DNA of 64,000 nt from Paenibacillus crassostreae (GTDB taxonomy: Bacteria > Bacillota > Bacilli > Paenibacillales > Paenibacillaceae): contig NZ_CP017770.1 of the NCBI RefSeq assembly GCF_001857945.1, forward strand, positions 3,348,001-3,412,000, in the 5' to 3' direction. The notes beneath the pieces were generated by a model, which did no database searches, was not told the DNA's origin, and was given only the letters and a program-made list of their open reading frames with translations. Positions 18,913-28,060 of this stretch are shown here, in pieces. Position 1 is the stretch's first letter. The number at the start of each line of letters is the position of its first letter. Both the position numbers and the translations under genes were made by a program.

Positions 18913-18994
18913 TGTACAAAATGTAGGAAATGGTATATATTATATTTGTAAGCACTTACAACAATAGTTTTTTTGTTTTAAGAAAACGGTTTCT
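18913..18994 (+). promoter_or_regulatory. Promoter and two operator-like palindromes before binding protein copy 3
   Basis: TGTACA (18913) - 17 bases - TATATT (18936) is a plausible sigma-A promoter. The palindrome TGTAAGCACTTACA (18947-18960) lies at the predicted +1 and AGAAAACGGTTTCT (18981-18994), which fits the cre pattern, lies 34 bases further. The layout matches that before copies 2 and 4. Confidence 0.7.
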
Positions 18995-19061
18995 AAACAT
19001 CACGAATAACATACTTGCTTTAAAGATTTAGAGCATAATAGATACGGGAGGGTTATATTAA

Positions 19062-20786
19062 ATGAAAAGAAAAACGCCAAAAACATTTGCAATGCTGCTC
19101 ATTGCAAGTGCGCTACTGATTTCTGCTTGTGGAAATTCCAACACAAATAACTCCGGGAAAACAGCAGAATCCACGGGGAATTCAACAAGTACGAATGCGG
19201 TCAAGGAAGAGACAAATGACATTTCTCCAATAACGTTTACGTTCTTTGGAGCTGATGGTAGTCCGAACTGGAATAATATGAAGGACGATGTTGGACAAGT
19301 CATCACTGAAAAGACAGGTGTTACTATTAATGCAGAGTATGACATGAATAATGGCGGTGACGATAAGATCTCTCTTATGGCTGCGAGTGGTGACTACCCT
19401 GATATCATCTTCCCCAAAGGTAACTTAACTAAATTGGTTGATGCAGAAGCTATGATCGATATGACAGACTTAATTGAGGAACATGCTCCTAACTTGAAGA
19501 AGTTATATAGTCAGAACCTTAATCGCCTTAAATATAGTACAGCTGATCCAGCCATTTATACAATCCCTACGAATGGTTCTGTCGACCAAACGAGTTTCGA
19601 TGCAAGCGGTGGATTTGAGATTCAACATAGAGTGTTGAAAGAACTAGGTTATCCTGAAATTCGTACCACAGTAGATTTTGAGAAAGCCTTAAAGGATTAT
19701 GTAGCGCTACACCCTGAAACAGATGGTGTTCCAACAATTCCATTGTTACTAAATGCTGATGACTGGAAAATTATGATTACGGTTACAAACCCGGCATTTA
19801 CGGCAACGGGCTTATCGGATGATGGGGAGTTTTATATTAATCCTGAAACATACGAAGCACAATTACACTACAAACGTCCGGAAGAGAAAGAATACTTCCG
19901 TTGGTTGAATCATATGTACAATGAGGGACTTCTAGATAAAGATACATTTGTACAAAAAGATGACCAATACCAAGCTAAAATTGCAAGTGGTAGAGTTCTT
20001 GGATTAATTAGCCAAGAGTGGGAATATAGTAATGCTGAGAATGCCCTTAAAGCTGCTGGGAAAGATGAATACACTTATGGACATTTTCCAGTGACAATAT
20101 CTGAAGATATTCTTGATCATTCTTTCCAAGATATCGGATTTGATGGATATGGTATTGGTATCACAACGTCTTGTGAAGATCCAGTTCGAGCTATTAAATT
20201 CTTAGACTGGATGGCATCTGAGGAAGGTCAAGTACTAAGAAACTGGGGGATTGAAGGGAAGCACTATAATGTAGAAGATGGTGTTCGCGTTGTTCCCGCA
20301 GATGTTCAGGATAGAAAGAATAATGATAATATAGCATTCACTAAAGAAAGCGGCATTGGACTCTACTTTGTCTTCAGTGGACACTATGGAGATGGTGTAA
20401 AGGACTCTACTGGTAACTATTATACTACGAACTTCCCTGAACAGATTATTGCCAATTACTCTGATGTTGAGAAGGAATCATTAGCAGCATATAACGCTAC
20501 AACTTGGAAGGACTTATTCCCAAGTAAAGATGAATTCCCAGTGAAAGTGTGGGGAGCAGCGTATAATATGCCGGCTCCAAGTGACCCAGAATACACTGTA
20601 GCCTATCAAAAAACTCAAGATATTATTCGTAAACGTATTCCAGAAGCGATTCTTGCTAAACCTGAAAAATTCGATCAAATTTTCGATGATATGCTAGCAG
20701 AACTTGATAAAGTTGGAGCCGTTCAGATGGAACAAAAATACACTGAGTATGTTCAAGATAGAGTGAAATTATGGACGGGTCAATAA
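19062..20786 (+). CDS. Extracellular solute-binding lipoprotein, YtcQ/LplA type (copy 3)
   Basis: 574-residue lipoprotein, lipobox LISAC (Cys23), Ser/Thr/Asn-rich linker, then ITFTFFGADGSPNWN. Very close to copy 4 at 21014, including an almost identical signal peptide and a nearly identical last 70 residues, so the two arose by recent tandem duplication. The central ligand region differs from copies 1 and 2 (HPETDGVPTIPLLLNADDW in place of HPTIDGQPTIPLTL). It is transcribed alone from its own promoter. A dedicated permease is absent. Confidence 0.9.
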   Translation: MKRKTPKTFAMLLIASALLISACGNSNTNNSGKTAESTGNSTSTNAVKEETNDISPITFTFFGADGSPNWNNMKDDVGQVITEKTGVTINAEYDMNNGGDDKISLMAASGDYPDIIFPKGNLTKLVDAEAMIDMTDLIEEHAPNLKKLYSQNLNRLKYSTADPAIYTIPTNGSVDQTSFDASGGFEIQHRVLKELGYPEIRTTVDFEKALKDYVALHPETDGVPTIPLLLNADDWKIMITVTNPAFTATGLSDDGEFYINPETYEAQLHYKRPEEKEYFRWLNHMYNEGLLDKDTFVQKDDQYQAKIASGRVLGLISQEWEYSNAENALKAAGKDEYTYGHFPVTISEDILDHSFQDIGFDGYGIGITTSCEDPVRAIKFLDWMASEEGQVLRNWGIEGKHYNVEDGVRVVPADVQDRKNNDNIAFTKESGIGLYFVFSGHYGDGVKDSTGNYYTTNFPEQIIANYSDVEKESLAAYNATTWKDLFPSKDEFPVKVWGAAYNMPAPSDPEYTVAYQKTQDIIRKRIPEAILAKPEKFDQIFDDMLAELDKVGAVQMEQKYTEYVQDRVKLWTGQ

Positions 20787-20811
20787 TTAAGGATATTTGA
20801 TAATAATACTT

Positions 20812-20841
20812 AAGGAGCTCTCAATTTGAGAGCTCCTTTTT
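20812..20841 (+). terminator. Terminator after binding protein copy 3
   Basis: AAGGAGCTCTCA/TGAGAGCTCCTT stem with a run of T; similar in sequence to the terminator of copy 2, as expected if the whole unit was duplicated. Confidence 0.9.
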
Positions 20842-20867
20842 ATGCTGATAATTTTCGGAAATAAGGA

Positions 20868-20947
20868 TATACAAGATAGGAAAAATGATTTATAATTTAC
20901 AATGTAAGCACTTACATTTTTGAGGTCTTTTCGAGAAAACGATTTCC
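20868..20947 (+). promoter_or_regulatory. Promoter and two operator-like palindromes before binding protein copy 4
   Basis: TATACA (20868) - 17 bases - TATAAT (20891) is followed by TGTAAGCACTTACA (20903-20916), identical to the site before copy 3, and by AGAAAACGATTTCC (20934-20947). Spacing from the -10 start to the first palindrome is 12 bp, against 11 and 13 bp in the other two units. Confidence 0.72.
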
Positions 20948-21013
20948 GCACACCATGATTCTCATTTTTGCTTTAATGATTAAAAATTATATTTATCATG
21001 GGGGTTATGTTTA

Positions 21014-22741
21014 ATGAAAAGAAAAACACCAAAAACATTCGCAATGCTACTAATCGCAAGTGCATTACTGATTTCTGCTTGTGGAAACAACAACAGTAAT
21101 AACTCCAGTAATACAGCAGAACCAGTGGGGAATTCTACAACCACAAATGCAGTAAAGGAAGAAGCTGAAGACATTTCTCCAATAACATTTACTTTCTTTG
21201 GAGCGGATAGTAGTCCTAACTGGGTTAATATGGAAGATGATATCGGACAAGAGATCATTAAGCAGACGGGTGTTACCCTTAATGCTGAGTATGACATGAC
21301 AGGGAATGGTGGAGAAGATAAGGTCGCTTTAATGGCAGCGAGTGGAGACTACCCAGATATTATCTTCCCTAAAGGTAACGTGACCAAATTGGTTGAAGCG
21401 GGTGCCCTGATTGATATGACGGATTTAATTGAAGAACATGCTCCTAACTTGAAAAAGTTATATAGTCAGAATCTTAATCGCCTTAAATATAGTACTTCTG
21501 ATCCAGCTGTGTATACGATCCCTACTAATGGTGCTGTCGATCAAACGAGTTTTGATGCAACAGGTGGATTTGAGATTCAACATAGAGTACTGAAAGAACT
21601 AGGTTACCCAGAAGTTAGAACACTTCAAGATTTTGAAAACGTTTTAAAAGAGTATGTAGCTTTACACCCCGAAACAGATGGTGTTCCAACAATCCCATTG
21701 TTACTGAATGCAGATGACTGGAAAATTATGATTACGGTTACGAACCCAGCATTTTTAGCAACAGGTTTAGCGGATGATGGAGAGTTTTATATTAATCCTG
21801 AGACTTATGAAGCCCAATTACACTATAAACGTCCTGAAGAGAAGGAGTACTTCCGTTGGTTGAACCATATGTATAATGAAGGTCTACTAGACAAAGATAC
21901 ATTTGTACAAAAAGATGACCAATATCAAGCTAAAATTGCAAGCGGTCGGGCTCTAGGATTGATTAGCCAAGAATGGGAATACCAAAATGCGGAGAATGCA
22001 CTGAAAGCTGCAGGAAAGCATGAGTATACTTACGCACATTTCCCAGTAACGATATCTGAAGATGTTCTTGATCATTCTTTCCAAGCTACAGGGTTTGATG
22101 GATACGGTCTTGGTATCACAACGTCTTGTAAAGATCCAGTTAGAGCTATTAAATTCTTAGACTGGATGGCTTCAGAGGAAGGTCAAGTTCTGAGAAACTG
22201 GGGATTAGAAGGGAAGCACTACACGATTGAGGACGGTATTCGTGTTATCCCTGCAGAAATTCAGGATAGAAAGATGAATGACAATATTCCTTTCACTAAA
22301 GAAAGTGGGATTGGGCTGTATGGGATAATTAGTGGGAAATATGGAGATGGCGTAAAGGATTCAACTGATAACTATTATACAACCAACTTCCCTGAACAGA
22401 TTGTTGCCGGTTACTCTGATGCTGAGAAGGAATCGTTAGCAGCTTATAACGCAACAACTTGGAAGGACTTATTCCCAGGTGAAGATGAATTCCCAGTAAA
22501 AGTGTGGGGAGCAGCTTATAATATGCCGGCTCCAAGTGACCCAGAATACACTGTAGCCTATCAAAAAACACAAGATATTATTCGTAAACGTATTCCAGAA
22601 GCGATTCTTGCAAAACCTGAAAAGTTCGATGAAATTTTCGATGGTATGTTAGCAGAACTTGATAAAGTTGGAGCCGTTCAGATGGAACAAAAATACACTG
22701 AGTATGTTCAAGATAGAGTGAAATTATGGACGGGTCAATAA
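21014..22741 (+). CDS. Extracellular solute-binding lipoprotein, YtcQ/LplA type (copy 4)
   Basis: 575-residue lipoprotein, lipobox LISAC (Cys23). The first 23 residues are the same as copy 3 and the last part differs by only a few residues; divergence is concentrated in the linker and some inner segments (for example IGQEIIKQTGVTLNAEYDMTG). It is the last of the tandem series and precedes the GH95 glycosidase, so the sugar released or imported may be related. No permease lies nearby. Confidence 0.9.
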   Translation: MKRKTPKTFAMLLIASALLISACGNNNSNNSSNTAEPVGNSTTTNAVKEEAEDISPITFTFFGADSSPNWVNMEDDIGQEIIKQTGVTLNAEYDMTGNGGEDKVALMAASGDYPDIIFPKGNVTKLVEAGALIDMTDLIEEHAPNLKKLYSQNLNRLKYSTSDPAVYTIPTNGAVDQTSFDATGGFEIQHRVLKELGYPEVRTLQDFENVLKEYVALHPETDGVPTIPLLLNADDWKIMITVTNPAFLATGLADDGEFYINPETYEAQLHYKRPEEKEYFRWLNHMYNEGLLDKDTFVQKDDQYQAKIASGRALGLISQEWEYQNAENALKAAGKHEYTYAHFPVTISEDVLDHSFQATGFDGYGLGITTSCKDPVRAIKFLDWMASEEGQVLRNWGLEGKHYTIEDGIRVIPAEIQDRKMNDNIPFTKESGIGLYGIISGKYGDGVKDSTDNYYTTNFPEQIVAGYSDAEKESLAAYNATTWKDLFPGEDEFPVKVWGAAYNMPAPSDPEYTVAYQKTQDIIRKRIPEAILAKPEKFDEIFDGMLAELDKVGAVQMEQKYTEYVQDRVKLWTGQ

Positions 22742-22859
22742 AACCACTAGTATCGAGAAATGAATAAATAAGCTGAAATGGCTACGCCGTCCTTATAAAG
22801 GAGATTATCCTTTCGATGTTAGCGATACTTCGTATCACTTTAGGGTATCCGTCTCCGCC

Positions 22860-22970
22860 GAAATATAAGGTATAGAGTATGAAGAATCAATTTCATAATT
22901 ACGCAACTCGATTTAGATGCATCGGTGATTATGAAATTGATTCAAGTGAAACTTATACTTTTTTATATTT
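22860..22970. repeat. Long imperfect palindromic element
   Basis: Core arms at 22884-22899 and 22928-22943 are perfect reverse complements (GAATCAATTTCATAAT). Outside them the ends GAAATATAAGG and CTTTTTTATATTT pair imperfectly. The same core arms occur at 57578-57634, and the outer end matches 593-646. The gap before it (22742-22859) also contains CCGTCCTTATAAAGG, seen near 663. It is non-coding and looks like a member of a dispersed repeat family. Confidence 0.65.
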
Positions 22971-22976
22971 TAAGAT

Positions 22977-23026
22977 AAACAGGCAGTTTAGAGGATGATG
23001 TTCCTTTAGCTGCCTGTTTCTATTTT
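22977..23026 (+). terminator. Probable terminator before the GH95 gene
   Basis: AAACAGGCAG (22977-22986) pairs with CTGCCTGTTT (23010-23019), followed by TCTATTTT. It would end the copy 4 transcript. Confidence 0.65.
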
Positions 23027-23096
23027 GTGGTCGATGAAGGTGCTTAATGATATAATTAATTTTTGTATGAGAGCAGAATAGTTAGGAGTGAAATCT

Positions 23097-25472
23097 ATGA
23101 CAGCAGATAGGAAGAAAAGCTGGGTAATGTCTTATCTAAAGCCAGCTTCAAAGTGGGAAGAGGCACTTCCGCTAGGTAATGGACGTATGGGTGCTATGGT
23201 ATATGGTGGAATTGTAAAAGAAGAATTTCAATTAAATGAAGATACACTTTGGTCTGGTTTTCCACGAGATAGTGTACAATACAATAGCTTACGTTATTTG
23301 AACAAATCGAGAGCATTGATTAATGAGGGTAAGTATAAAGAAGCAGAGAACTTGATTAATACACATATGTTAGGTAAAGATTCTGAAGCTTATCAACCGA
23401 TGGGACATCTGATTATGGAGCAAGAGGGTCTAGTAGATGTTCAGGACTATCGACGTGAGTTAGATCTTAGTACGGGTATTTCGCATACGTCATTCCAAAG
23501 TGGGGATACCAGGTATATAAGAGAGTCGTTCATTAGTGCTGTAGATCAGGTCATGGTCGTCACTCTGAGTGCTAAAGGATCTGCAAAAATTAATGTGAAA
23601 GCAATGCTAGAAAGTCCACATCAACCTCGAATTTCGGTGAAGGAAGATCAGACCGTTGTGCTTAAAGGGCGTTGTCCAAGCCATATTGAATCGAATTATT
23701 TCAGAGATCATCCGCAGTCTATCTTATTTGAAGAAGGTCTGGGTGTAGGGTTTGAGTTACATATAAAAGCTGTTGCCCAAGGTGGAACATTGAGTTTAAC
23801 GAATAATGTATTACATGTTCATGATGCAGAGTCTGTAACATTCTATATGACAGCAGTAAGTGAATTCGAGAAATTCGATGTAATGCCTGGTTCAACTGGC
23901 AAAGATATCGATGAGGTCTGTTCAAACGTATTAAGACAAGCCATACGCATTGGTGAAAGGGCATGTTATGATCGCCATGTGAAGGATCATACAGAATTGT
24001 TCGGACGTGTTGATCTGCATTTAGGTTCTAGCACGAATAGTATACTTCCAACGGATGTTCGTTTGAAGGCTTATCAAGATGGAGAACAGGATTCTGAACT
24101 TGAAGCGTTGTATTTCCAATATGGACGTTATCTACTTATGGCTAGTTCTCGTCCAGGTACACAGGCCGCTAACTTACAAGGGATATGGAATAACTCCATG
24201 GAGCCACCTTGGGGCAGTGAGTATACAACTAATATTAATACGGAAATGAACTATTGGTTAGCTGAAATTGGTAATCTTAGTGAGTGTCATGAACCACTAT
24301 TCGATTTAATTGAGAATCTTTCTACCACTGGGCGTCGCACAGCGAATGTGAATTATCAGGCTCGCGGATGGGCTGCACATCATAATGTAGATATTTGGGG
24401 TCAATCTACCCCCTCTGGCGGTGATGCAAGTTGGGCTTTCTGGCCAATGGGCGGAGTTTGGTTGACATCACATCTATGGGAGCATTATCTATTTACAGGT
24501 GATAACGAATTTCTGAAGAATAAAGCTTATCCGGTAATGATGGGTGCAGCTCGATTCTGTTTGGATTGGTTGGTAGAAGGTCCTGAGGGTTATCTCGTTA
24601 CGAATCCATCTACTTCACCAGAGAATAAATTTCTAACACCTGAAGGTGAGCCATGTAGTGTCTCCATGGCAAGCACGATGGATATGACATTAATACGTGA
24701 GTTGTTTACAAACTGTCTTGAAGCCATTTCTATACTCGGACTAGATGGAGATTTCGGTATGGAAATCTCAGCAGCCTATGAACGGCTATATCCATTCAAG
24801 ATTGGTGAACATGGACAACTTCAAGAATGGTTCCGTGATTTCGAAGAGAGTGAACCAGGACATCGACATGTATCACATTTATATGGTGTGTATCCAGGTC
24901 ATGAAATTAATCGATTTGAGACACCTGAACTAATTCAAGCAGCCTCAACTTCTCTTAAGCGTCGTATTACTAATGGTGGTGGGCATACAGGTTGGAGCTG
25001 TGCTTGGTTAATTAATCTCTATGCACGTTTGTTAGATGGGGAATCGGCATACCAATTTGTTCACACTTTATTGGCTCGATCTACACATCCGAATTTATTT
25101 GATGACCATCCACCATTCCAAATTGATGGTAATTTTGGGGGAGCTGCGGGAATCATCGAGATGTTACTTCAAAGTCATCTGAATGAGATTCATCTACTGC
25201 CTGCGCTTCCTAGTGAGTGGAGCAAAACTGGTTATATTAAAGGTGTTAAAGCTCGAGGTGGGTTCATCATTGATATGGAATGGGAGAAAGCTAAGCCAGT
25301 AACCGTTTGTATCATATCTGAACTAGGTGAACAATGTAATCTTCGCACTAATACTCCACTAGTGCTAGAGGATGGAACAGCTATTGGGAAATGGGATTCC
25401 TTAACAGAACAATTCACATTACAACTTGATACAACTAGAGGAGAAAAGATCAAGTTAATGGCACAAAATTAA
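23097..25472 (+). CDS. Glycoside hydrolase family 95 (alpha-L-fucosidase / alpha-L-galactosidase type)
   Basis: 791-residue enzyme with the GH95 layout: N-terminal beta domain opening with EEALPLGNGRMGAMVYGG and FQLNEDTLWSG, then an (alpha/alpha)6 barrel. Catalytic-region motifs visible are INTEMNYW (the Asn pair that assists the base), NPSTSPENKF (the Glu acid) and FQIDGNFGG (Asp). No signal peptide is seen, so it acts in the cytoplasm on imported oligosaccharides. The ATG at 23097 follows AGGAG with eight bases between; a GTG at 23088 overlaps that site. Fucose or L-galactose specificity cannot be told apart here. It begins a run of sugar genes to 29695. Confidence 0.88.
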   Translation: MTADRKKSWVMSYLKPASKWEEALPLGNGRMGAMVYGGIVKEEFQLNEDTLWSGFPRDSVQYNSLRYLNKSRALINEGKYKEAENLINTHMLGKDSEAYQPMGHLIMEQEGLVDVQDYRRELDLSTGISHTSFQSGDTRYIRESFISAVDQVMVVTLSAKGSAKINVKAMLESPHQPRISVKEDQTVVLKGRCPSHIESNYFRDHPQSILFEEGLGVGFELHIKAVAQGGTLSLTNNVLHVHDAESVTFYMTAVSEFEKFDVMPGSTGKDIDEVCSNVLRQAIRIGERACYDRHVKDHTELFGRVDLHLGSSTNSILPTDVRLKAYQDGEQDSELEALYFQYGRYLLMASSRPGTQAANLQGIWNNSMEPPWGSEYTTNINTEMNYWLAEIGNLSECHEPLFDLIENLSTTGRRTANVNYQARGWAAHHNVDIWGQSTPSGGDASWAFWPMGGVWLTSHLWEHYLFTGDNEFLKNKAYPVMMGAARFCLDWLVEGPEGYLVTNPSTSPENKFLTPEGEPCSVSMASTMDMTLIRELFTNCLEAISILGLDGDFGMEISAAYERLYPFKIGEHGQLQEWFRDFEESEPGHRHVSHLYGVYPGHEINRFETPELIQAASTSLKRRITNGGGHTGWSCAWLINLYARLLDGESAYQFVHTLLARSTHPNLFDDHPPFQIDGNFGGAAGIIEMLLQSHLNEIHLLPALPSEWSKTGYIKGVKARGGFIIDMEWEKAKPVTVCIISELGEQCNLRTNTPLVLEDGTAIGKWDSLTEQFTLQLDTTRGEKIKLMAQN

Positions 25473-25499
25473 TGTAGTGAAACTTAGGAGGTAATATTT

Positions 25500-26177
25500 A
25501 TGTCAGAACAATCTATATCCCGTATTATTGATCATACGCTACTTAAGGCGGATGCAAAGAAAGAAGATATTCAAAAATTAGCTGAAGAAGCTAAAATTCA
25601 TGGATTTGCATCAGTATGTGTGAATCCAGCATGGGTGGCAGTAGCTCACGAAGTTTTGAAGGATACACCAGAAGTGAAAGTATGTACAGTTATTGGATTT
25701 CCACTTGGGGCGTCTACACCTGAAGTTAAAGCATTTGAAGTGGAGAATGCGATTGCGAACGGTGCAGGTGAAGTAGATATGGTGATCAATATTGGTGCTT
25801 TAAAGGGACAGGATGACGCTTTAGTATTAAGAGATATCGCAGCTGTCGTTCAAGCAGCTAGTGGAAAAGCGCTCACCAAGGTGATCATCGAGACGTGCTT
25901 ACTAACAGATGAAGAAAAGGTACGTGCTTGCAAACTAGCTGTCGAAGCGGGTGCTGATTTTGTTAAAACATCTACAGGATTCTCTACTGGAGGTGCAACG
26001 AAAGAAGACATTTCATTGATGCGTGCAACAGTGGGTCCTAATATAGGTGTTAAGGCTTCAGGTGGTGTACGTAGTGCAGAAGATGCGAAAGTCATGGTTG
26101 AGGCTGGTGCATCTCGTATTGGTACAAGTGGTGGAGTCGCTATCGCTAAAGGGGAACAGTCCAATAGCAGTTATTAA
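25500..26177 (+). CDS. deoC: Deoxyribose-phosphate aldolase
   Basis: Class I aldolase that splits 2-deoxyribose 5-phosphate into glyceraldehyde 3-phosphate and acetaldehyde. The family motifs are intact: [21 protein letters not shown] with Asp93, Schiff-base Lys156 in FVKTSTGF, and Lys185 in GVKASGG. At 225 residues the length is usual. It starts 28 bp after the GH95 stop with a GGAGG site, so it is cotranscribed with it. This is unusual company: no deoxynucleoside genes are nearby, so its role with the hydrolase and kdu genes is unclear. Confidence 0.92.
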   Translation: MSEQSISRIIDHTLLKADAKKEDIQKLAEEAKIHGFASVCVNPAWVAVAHEVLKDTPEVKVCTVIGFPLGASTPEVKAFEVENAIANGAGEVDMVINIGALKGQDDALVLRDIAAVVQAASGKALTKVIIETCLLTDEEKVRACKLAVEAGADFVKTSTGFSTGGATKEDISLMRATVGPNIGVKASGGVRSAEDAKVMVEAGASRIGTSGGVAIAKGEQSNSSY

Positions 26178-26224
26178 TCAAAGCTACACTCGATAACAGC
26201 TGCACTATCTTAAAAAAAATAAAA

Positions 26225-26277
26225 GTTATATACAAGAAATGACCCTCTTTCGTAGAGGGTCATTTCTTGTATATAAC
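26225..26277. terminator. 24-bp perfect hairpin after deoC
   Basis: Bases 26225-26248 are the exact reverse complement of 26254-26277, loop TTCGT. On the plus strand there is no T-run after it, but an A-run precedes it, so it would terminate best on the minus strand; a strong stem may still stop or protect the deoC transcript. Confidence 0.6.
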
Positions 26278-26362
26278 ATAATCAACTCAAATATAATCAT
26301 TCTGTATATATGACTTTGCTGTTTTAATTATTGTGATAAAAATGATACACAAAAGTTACTAA

Positions 26363-26394
26363 ATGAACTATAATGAACCCATATGAACTATAAT
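26363..26394 (+). promoter_or_regulatory. Triple ATGAAC repeat at 10-bp spacing over TATAAT boxes
   Basis: ATGAAC occurs at 26363, 26373 and 26383, exactly one helical turn apart, and TATAAT at 26369 and 26389. The array lies just before kduI. DeoR-family repressors often bind short direct repeats, and such a regulator is encoded at 27290, so an operator is a reasonable inference. Confidence 0.55.
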
Positions 26395-26429
26395 TAAAAA
26401 TACGAGTTAAAAGAGAGGATTTAATAACT

Positions 26430-27263
26430 ATGGAAAATCGCTATGTATCACATCCCAACGATGTAAAGGTGTTCAATACAGAACGTTTACGTGAGGAGTT
26501 CCTGATTGATTCTTTATTTGCTACTGATGAACTTGTGACCGTTTACACTCATGTGGATCGTTTTATTGTAGGATCAGCAGTACCTGTCACGAAGGATATA
26601 AAGCTTGAGGTGAATCTTAAGGATATTGGAACAGATTATTTCCTAGAACGTCGCGAGATTGGCATTATTAATGTAGGAAGTAAAGGTGTTGTGATTGTTG
26701 ATGGTATGGATTATGAGGTGGATGCGAAAGAATGTCTATACATTGGACTTGGCGTAAAGGAAGTTGTGTTCAAGAAAAATGGGGGTTCACAACCTGCTCG
26801 TTTCTATTTCAACTCATCTCCAGCACATAAGTCATATCCAACGAAGAAATCAACGCAGGCAGAAGCTACTCCGAATCATTTGGGCAGTATTGCTTCTTCT
26901 AATGAACGGACTATTTACAAGTATATTCATCAAGATGGAATTCAAAGTTGCCAGCTTGTCATGGGTATGACAGAACTCGATCCAGGGAATATGTGGAACA
27001 CTATGCCAAGTCATACGCATAATCGCCGTTCGGAAATATACTTATATTTCAATCTTCCAGAGGATGGAGTAGTATTTCATATGATGGGCCAACCGGATGA
27101 AACGCGGCACTTGGTTGTTCGAAATGAGCAGGCTATTATCTCACCAAGCTGGTCTATCCACAGTGGTGTAGGAACAAGTAACTATACATTTATTTGGGGA
27201 ATGGCTGGTGAGAACCAGACATTTAATGATATGGATGCGGTAGCTATGCAAGATCTGCGTTAA
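26430..27263 (+). CDS. kduI: 5-dehydro-4-deoxy-D-glucuronate isomerase
   Basis: Converts 5-keto-4-deoxyuronate, released from unsaturated pectin or glycan uronates, to 3-deoxy-D-glycero-2,5-hexodiulosonate. The 277-residue length and cupin metal motif are intact: SHTHNRRSEIYLYF provides two His and a Glu, with a further His in SWSIHSGVG; GMAGENQTF near the C-terminus is typical. GAGAGGA precedes the ATG. It heads a unit with the DeoR regulator, kduD and a TIM-barrel isomerase. The next enzyme, kduD, is three genes on; KDG kinase and aldolase are not in the window. Confidence 0.93.
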   Translation: MENRYVSHPNDVKVFNTERLREEFLIDSLFATDELVTVYTHVDRFIVGSAVPVTKDIKLEVNLKDIGTDYFLERREIGIINVGSKGVVIVDGMDYEVDAKECLYIGLGVKEVVFKKNGGSQPARFYFNSSPAHKSYPTKKSTQAEATPNHLGSIASSNERTIYKYIHQDGIQSCQLVMGMTELDPGNMWNTMPSHTHNRRSEIYLYFNLPEDGVVFHMMGQPDETRHLVVRNEQAIISPSWSIHSGVGTSNYTFIWGMAGENQTFNDMDAVAMQDLR

Positions 27264-27289
27264 TTTATTATAGAAAGCGATGAAACGCT

Positions 27290-28057
27290 ATGAGTCCCTT
27301 AAAACGACATGAAAAAATTATGGAGGCCTTAATTTCGGGGCAGGAAGTTACGGTTGTAGAATTGAGTGAGATGTTACAGGTGACAGGTAAAACTGTACGT
27401 GAGGATCTCGATAAGCTAGAAAGTATGGGACTCCTAACAAGAGTCCATGGTGGAGCAATATTAGCACAAAATGATCAATTTGGAATTCTAACTAGTAAAG
27501 GTGTTACAGAAAAGCATAGTCAAGAGAAAGTTCAAATTGCACAACATGCACTACAGTACATTGAACAGGGTGATATTATTGCGCTGGATGGTGGTAGCAC
27601 GACACTGGAAATTGCTAAACGGTTGGACAATCAACCCTTGACGGTCATTACCAATGATCTATTCATCATTAATGAATTGACCAGGAAGGACCAGATTATG
27701 CTAGTCGTTCCTGGTGGATCACGTGTGCGTAACGTATTAGTGAATGAGGATGCTCCGCGTATGATTTCCGAGTTGAATATTCACAAAGCATTTATTTCGG
27801 CTACGGCTATACATCCTGAGTTTGGATTGTCGATTTACACGGGGGATTTAGTTCCTCTAAAAAAAGCATTCATTCAAACGGCGCAACAAGTATATGGTGT
27901 CGTTGATCATATTAAATTTGGCCAATTTGCACTTAGGACCTTCGCTACATGCGCTGAAATGGATGTCATTATTACGGACAGTGGACTTCCTGAACAAATG
28001 GCCAAGAGATTTAGTGAATCTGGTATTACTTTAGACTATAAATCTTTGGAGGAATAA
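27290..28057 (+). CDS. DeoR-family transcriptional regulator
   Basis: 255-residue sugar-responsive repressor. The N-terminal DeoR HTH covers residues 4-57 (MLQVTGKTVREDLDKLESMGLLTRVHGGAIL); the C-terminal DeoRC sensor domain shows IALDGGSTTLEIAKRL and VVDHIKFGQFALRTFA. It lies inside the kdu unit, 27 bp after kduI and 3 bp before kduD, so it most likely controls this unit in response to a phosphorylated or keto-sugar intermediate. The phased ATGAAC repeats before kduI are the candidate operator. Confidence 0.88.
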   Translation: MSPLKRHEKIMEALISGQEVTVVELSEMLQVTGKTVREDLDKLESMGLLTRVHGGAILAQNDQFGILTSKGVTEKHSQEKVQIAQHALQYIEQGDIIALDGGSTTLEIAKRLDNQPLTVITNDLFIINELTRKDQIMLVVPGGSRVRNVLVNEDAPRMISELNIHKAFISATAIHPEFGLSIYTGDLVPLKKAFIQTAQQVYGVVDHIKFGQFALRTFATCAEMDVIITDSGLPEQMAKRFSESGITLDYKSLEE

Positions 28058-28060
28058 ATC

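Noticed and set aside
25850..26164. 104-codon minus-strand frame in deoC
   Set aside because: Composition mirrors the deoC codons; no start signal and no family.
26178..26429. Possible CRISPR-like or tRNA structure around the 24-bp hairpin
   Set aside because: Only one hairpin, no repeated spacers and no cloverleaf; it is a terminator-type structure.
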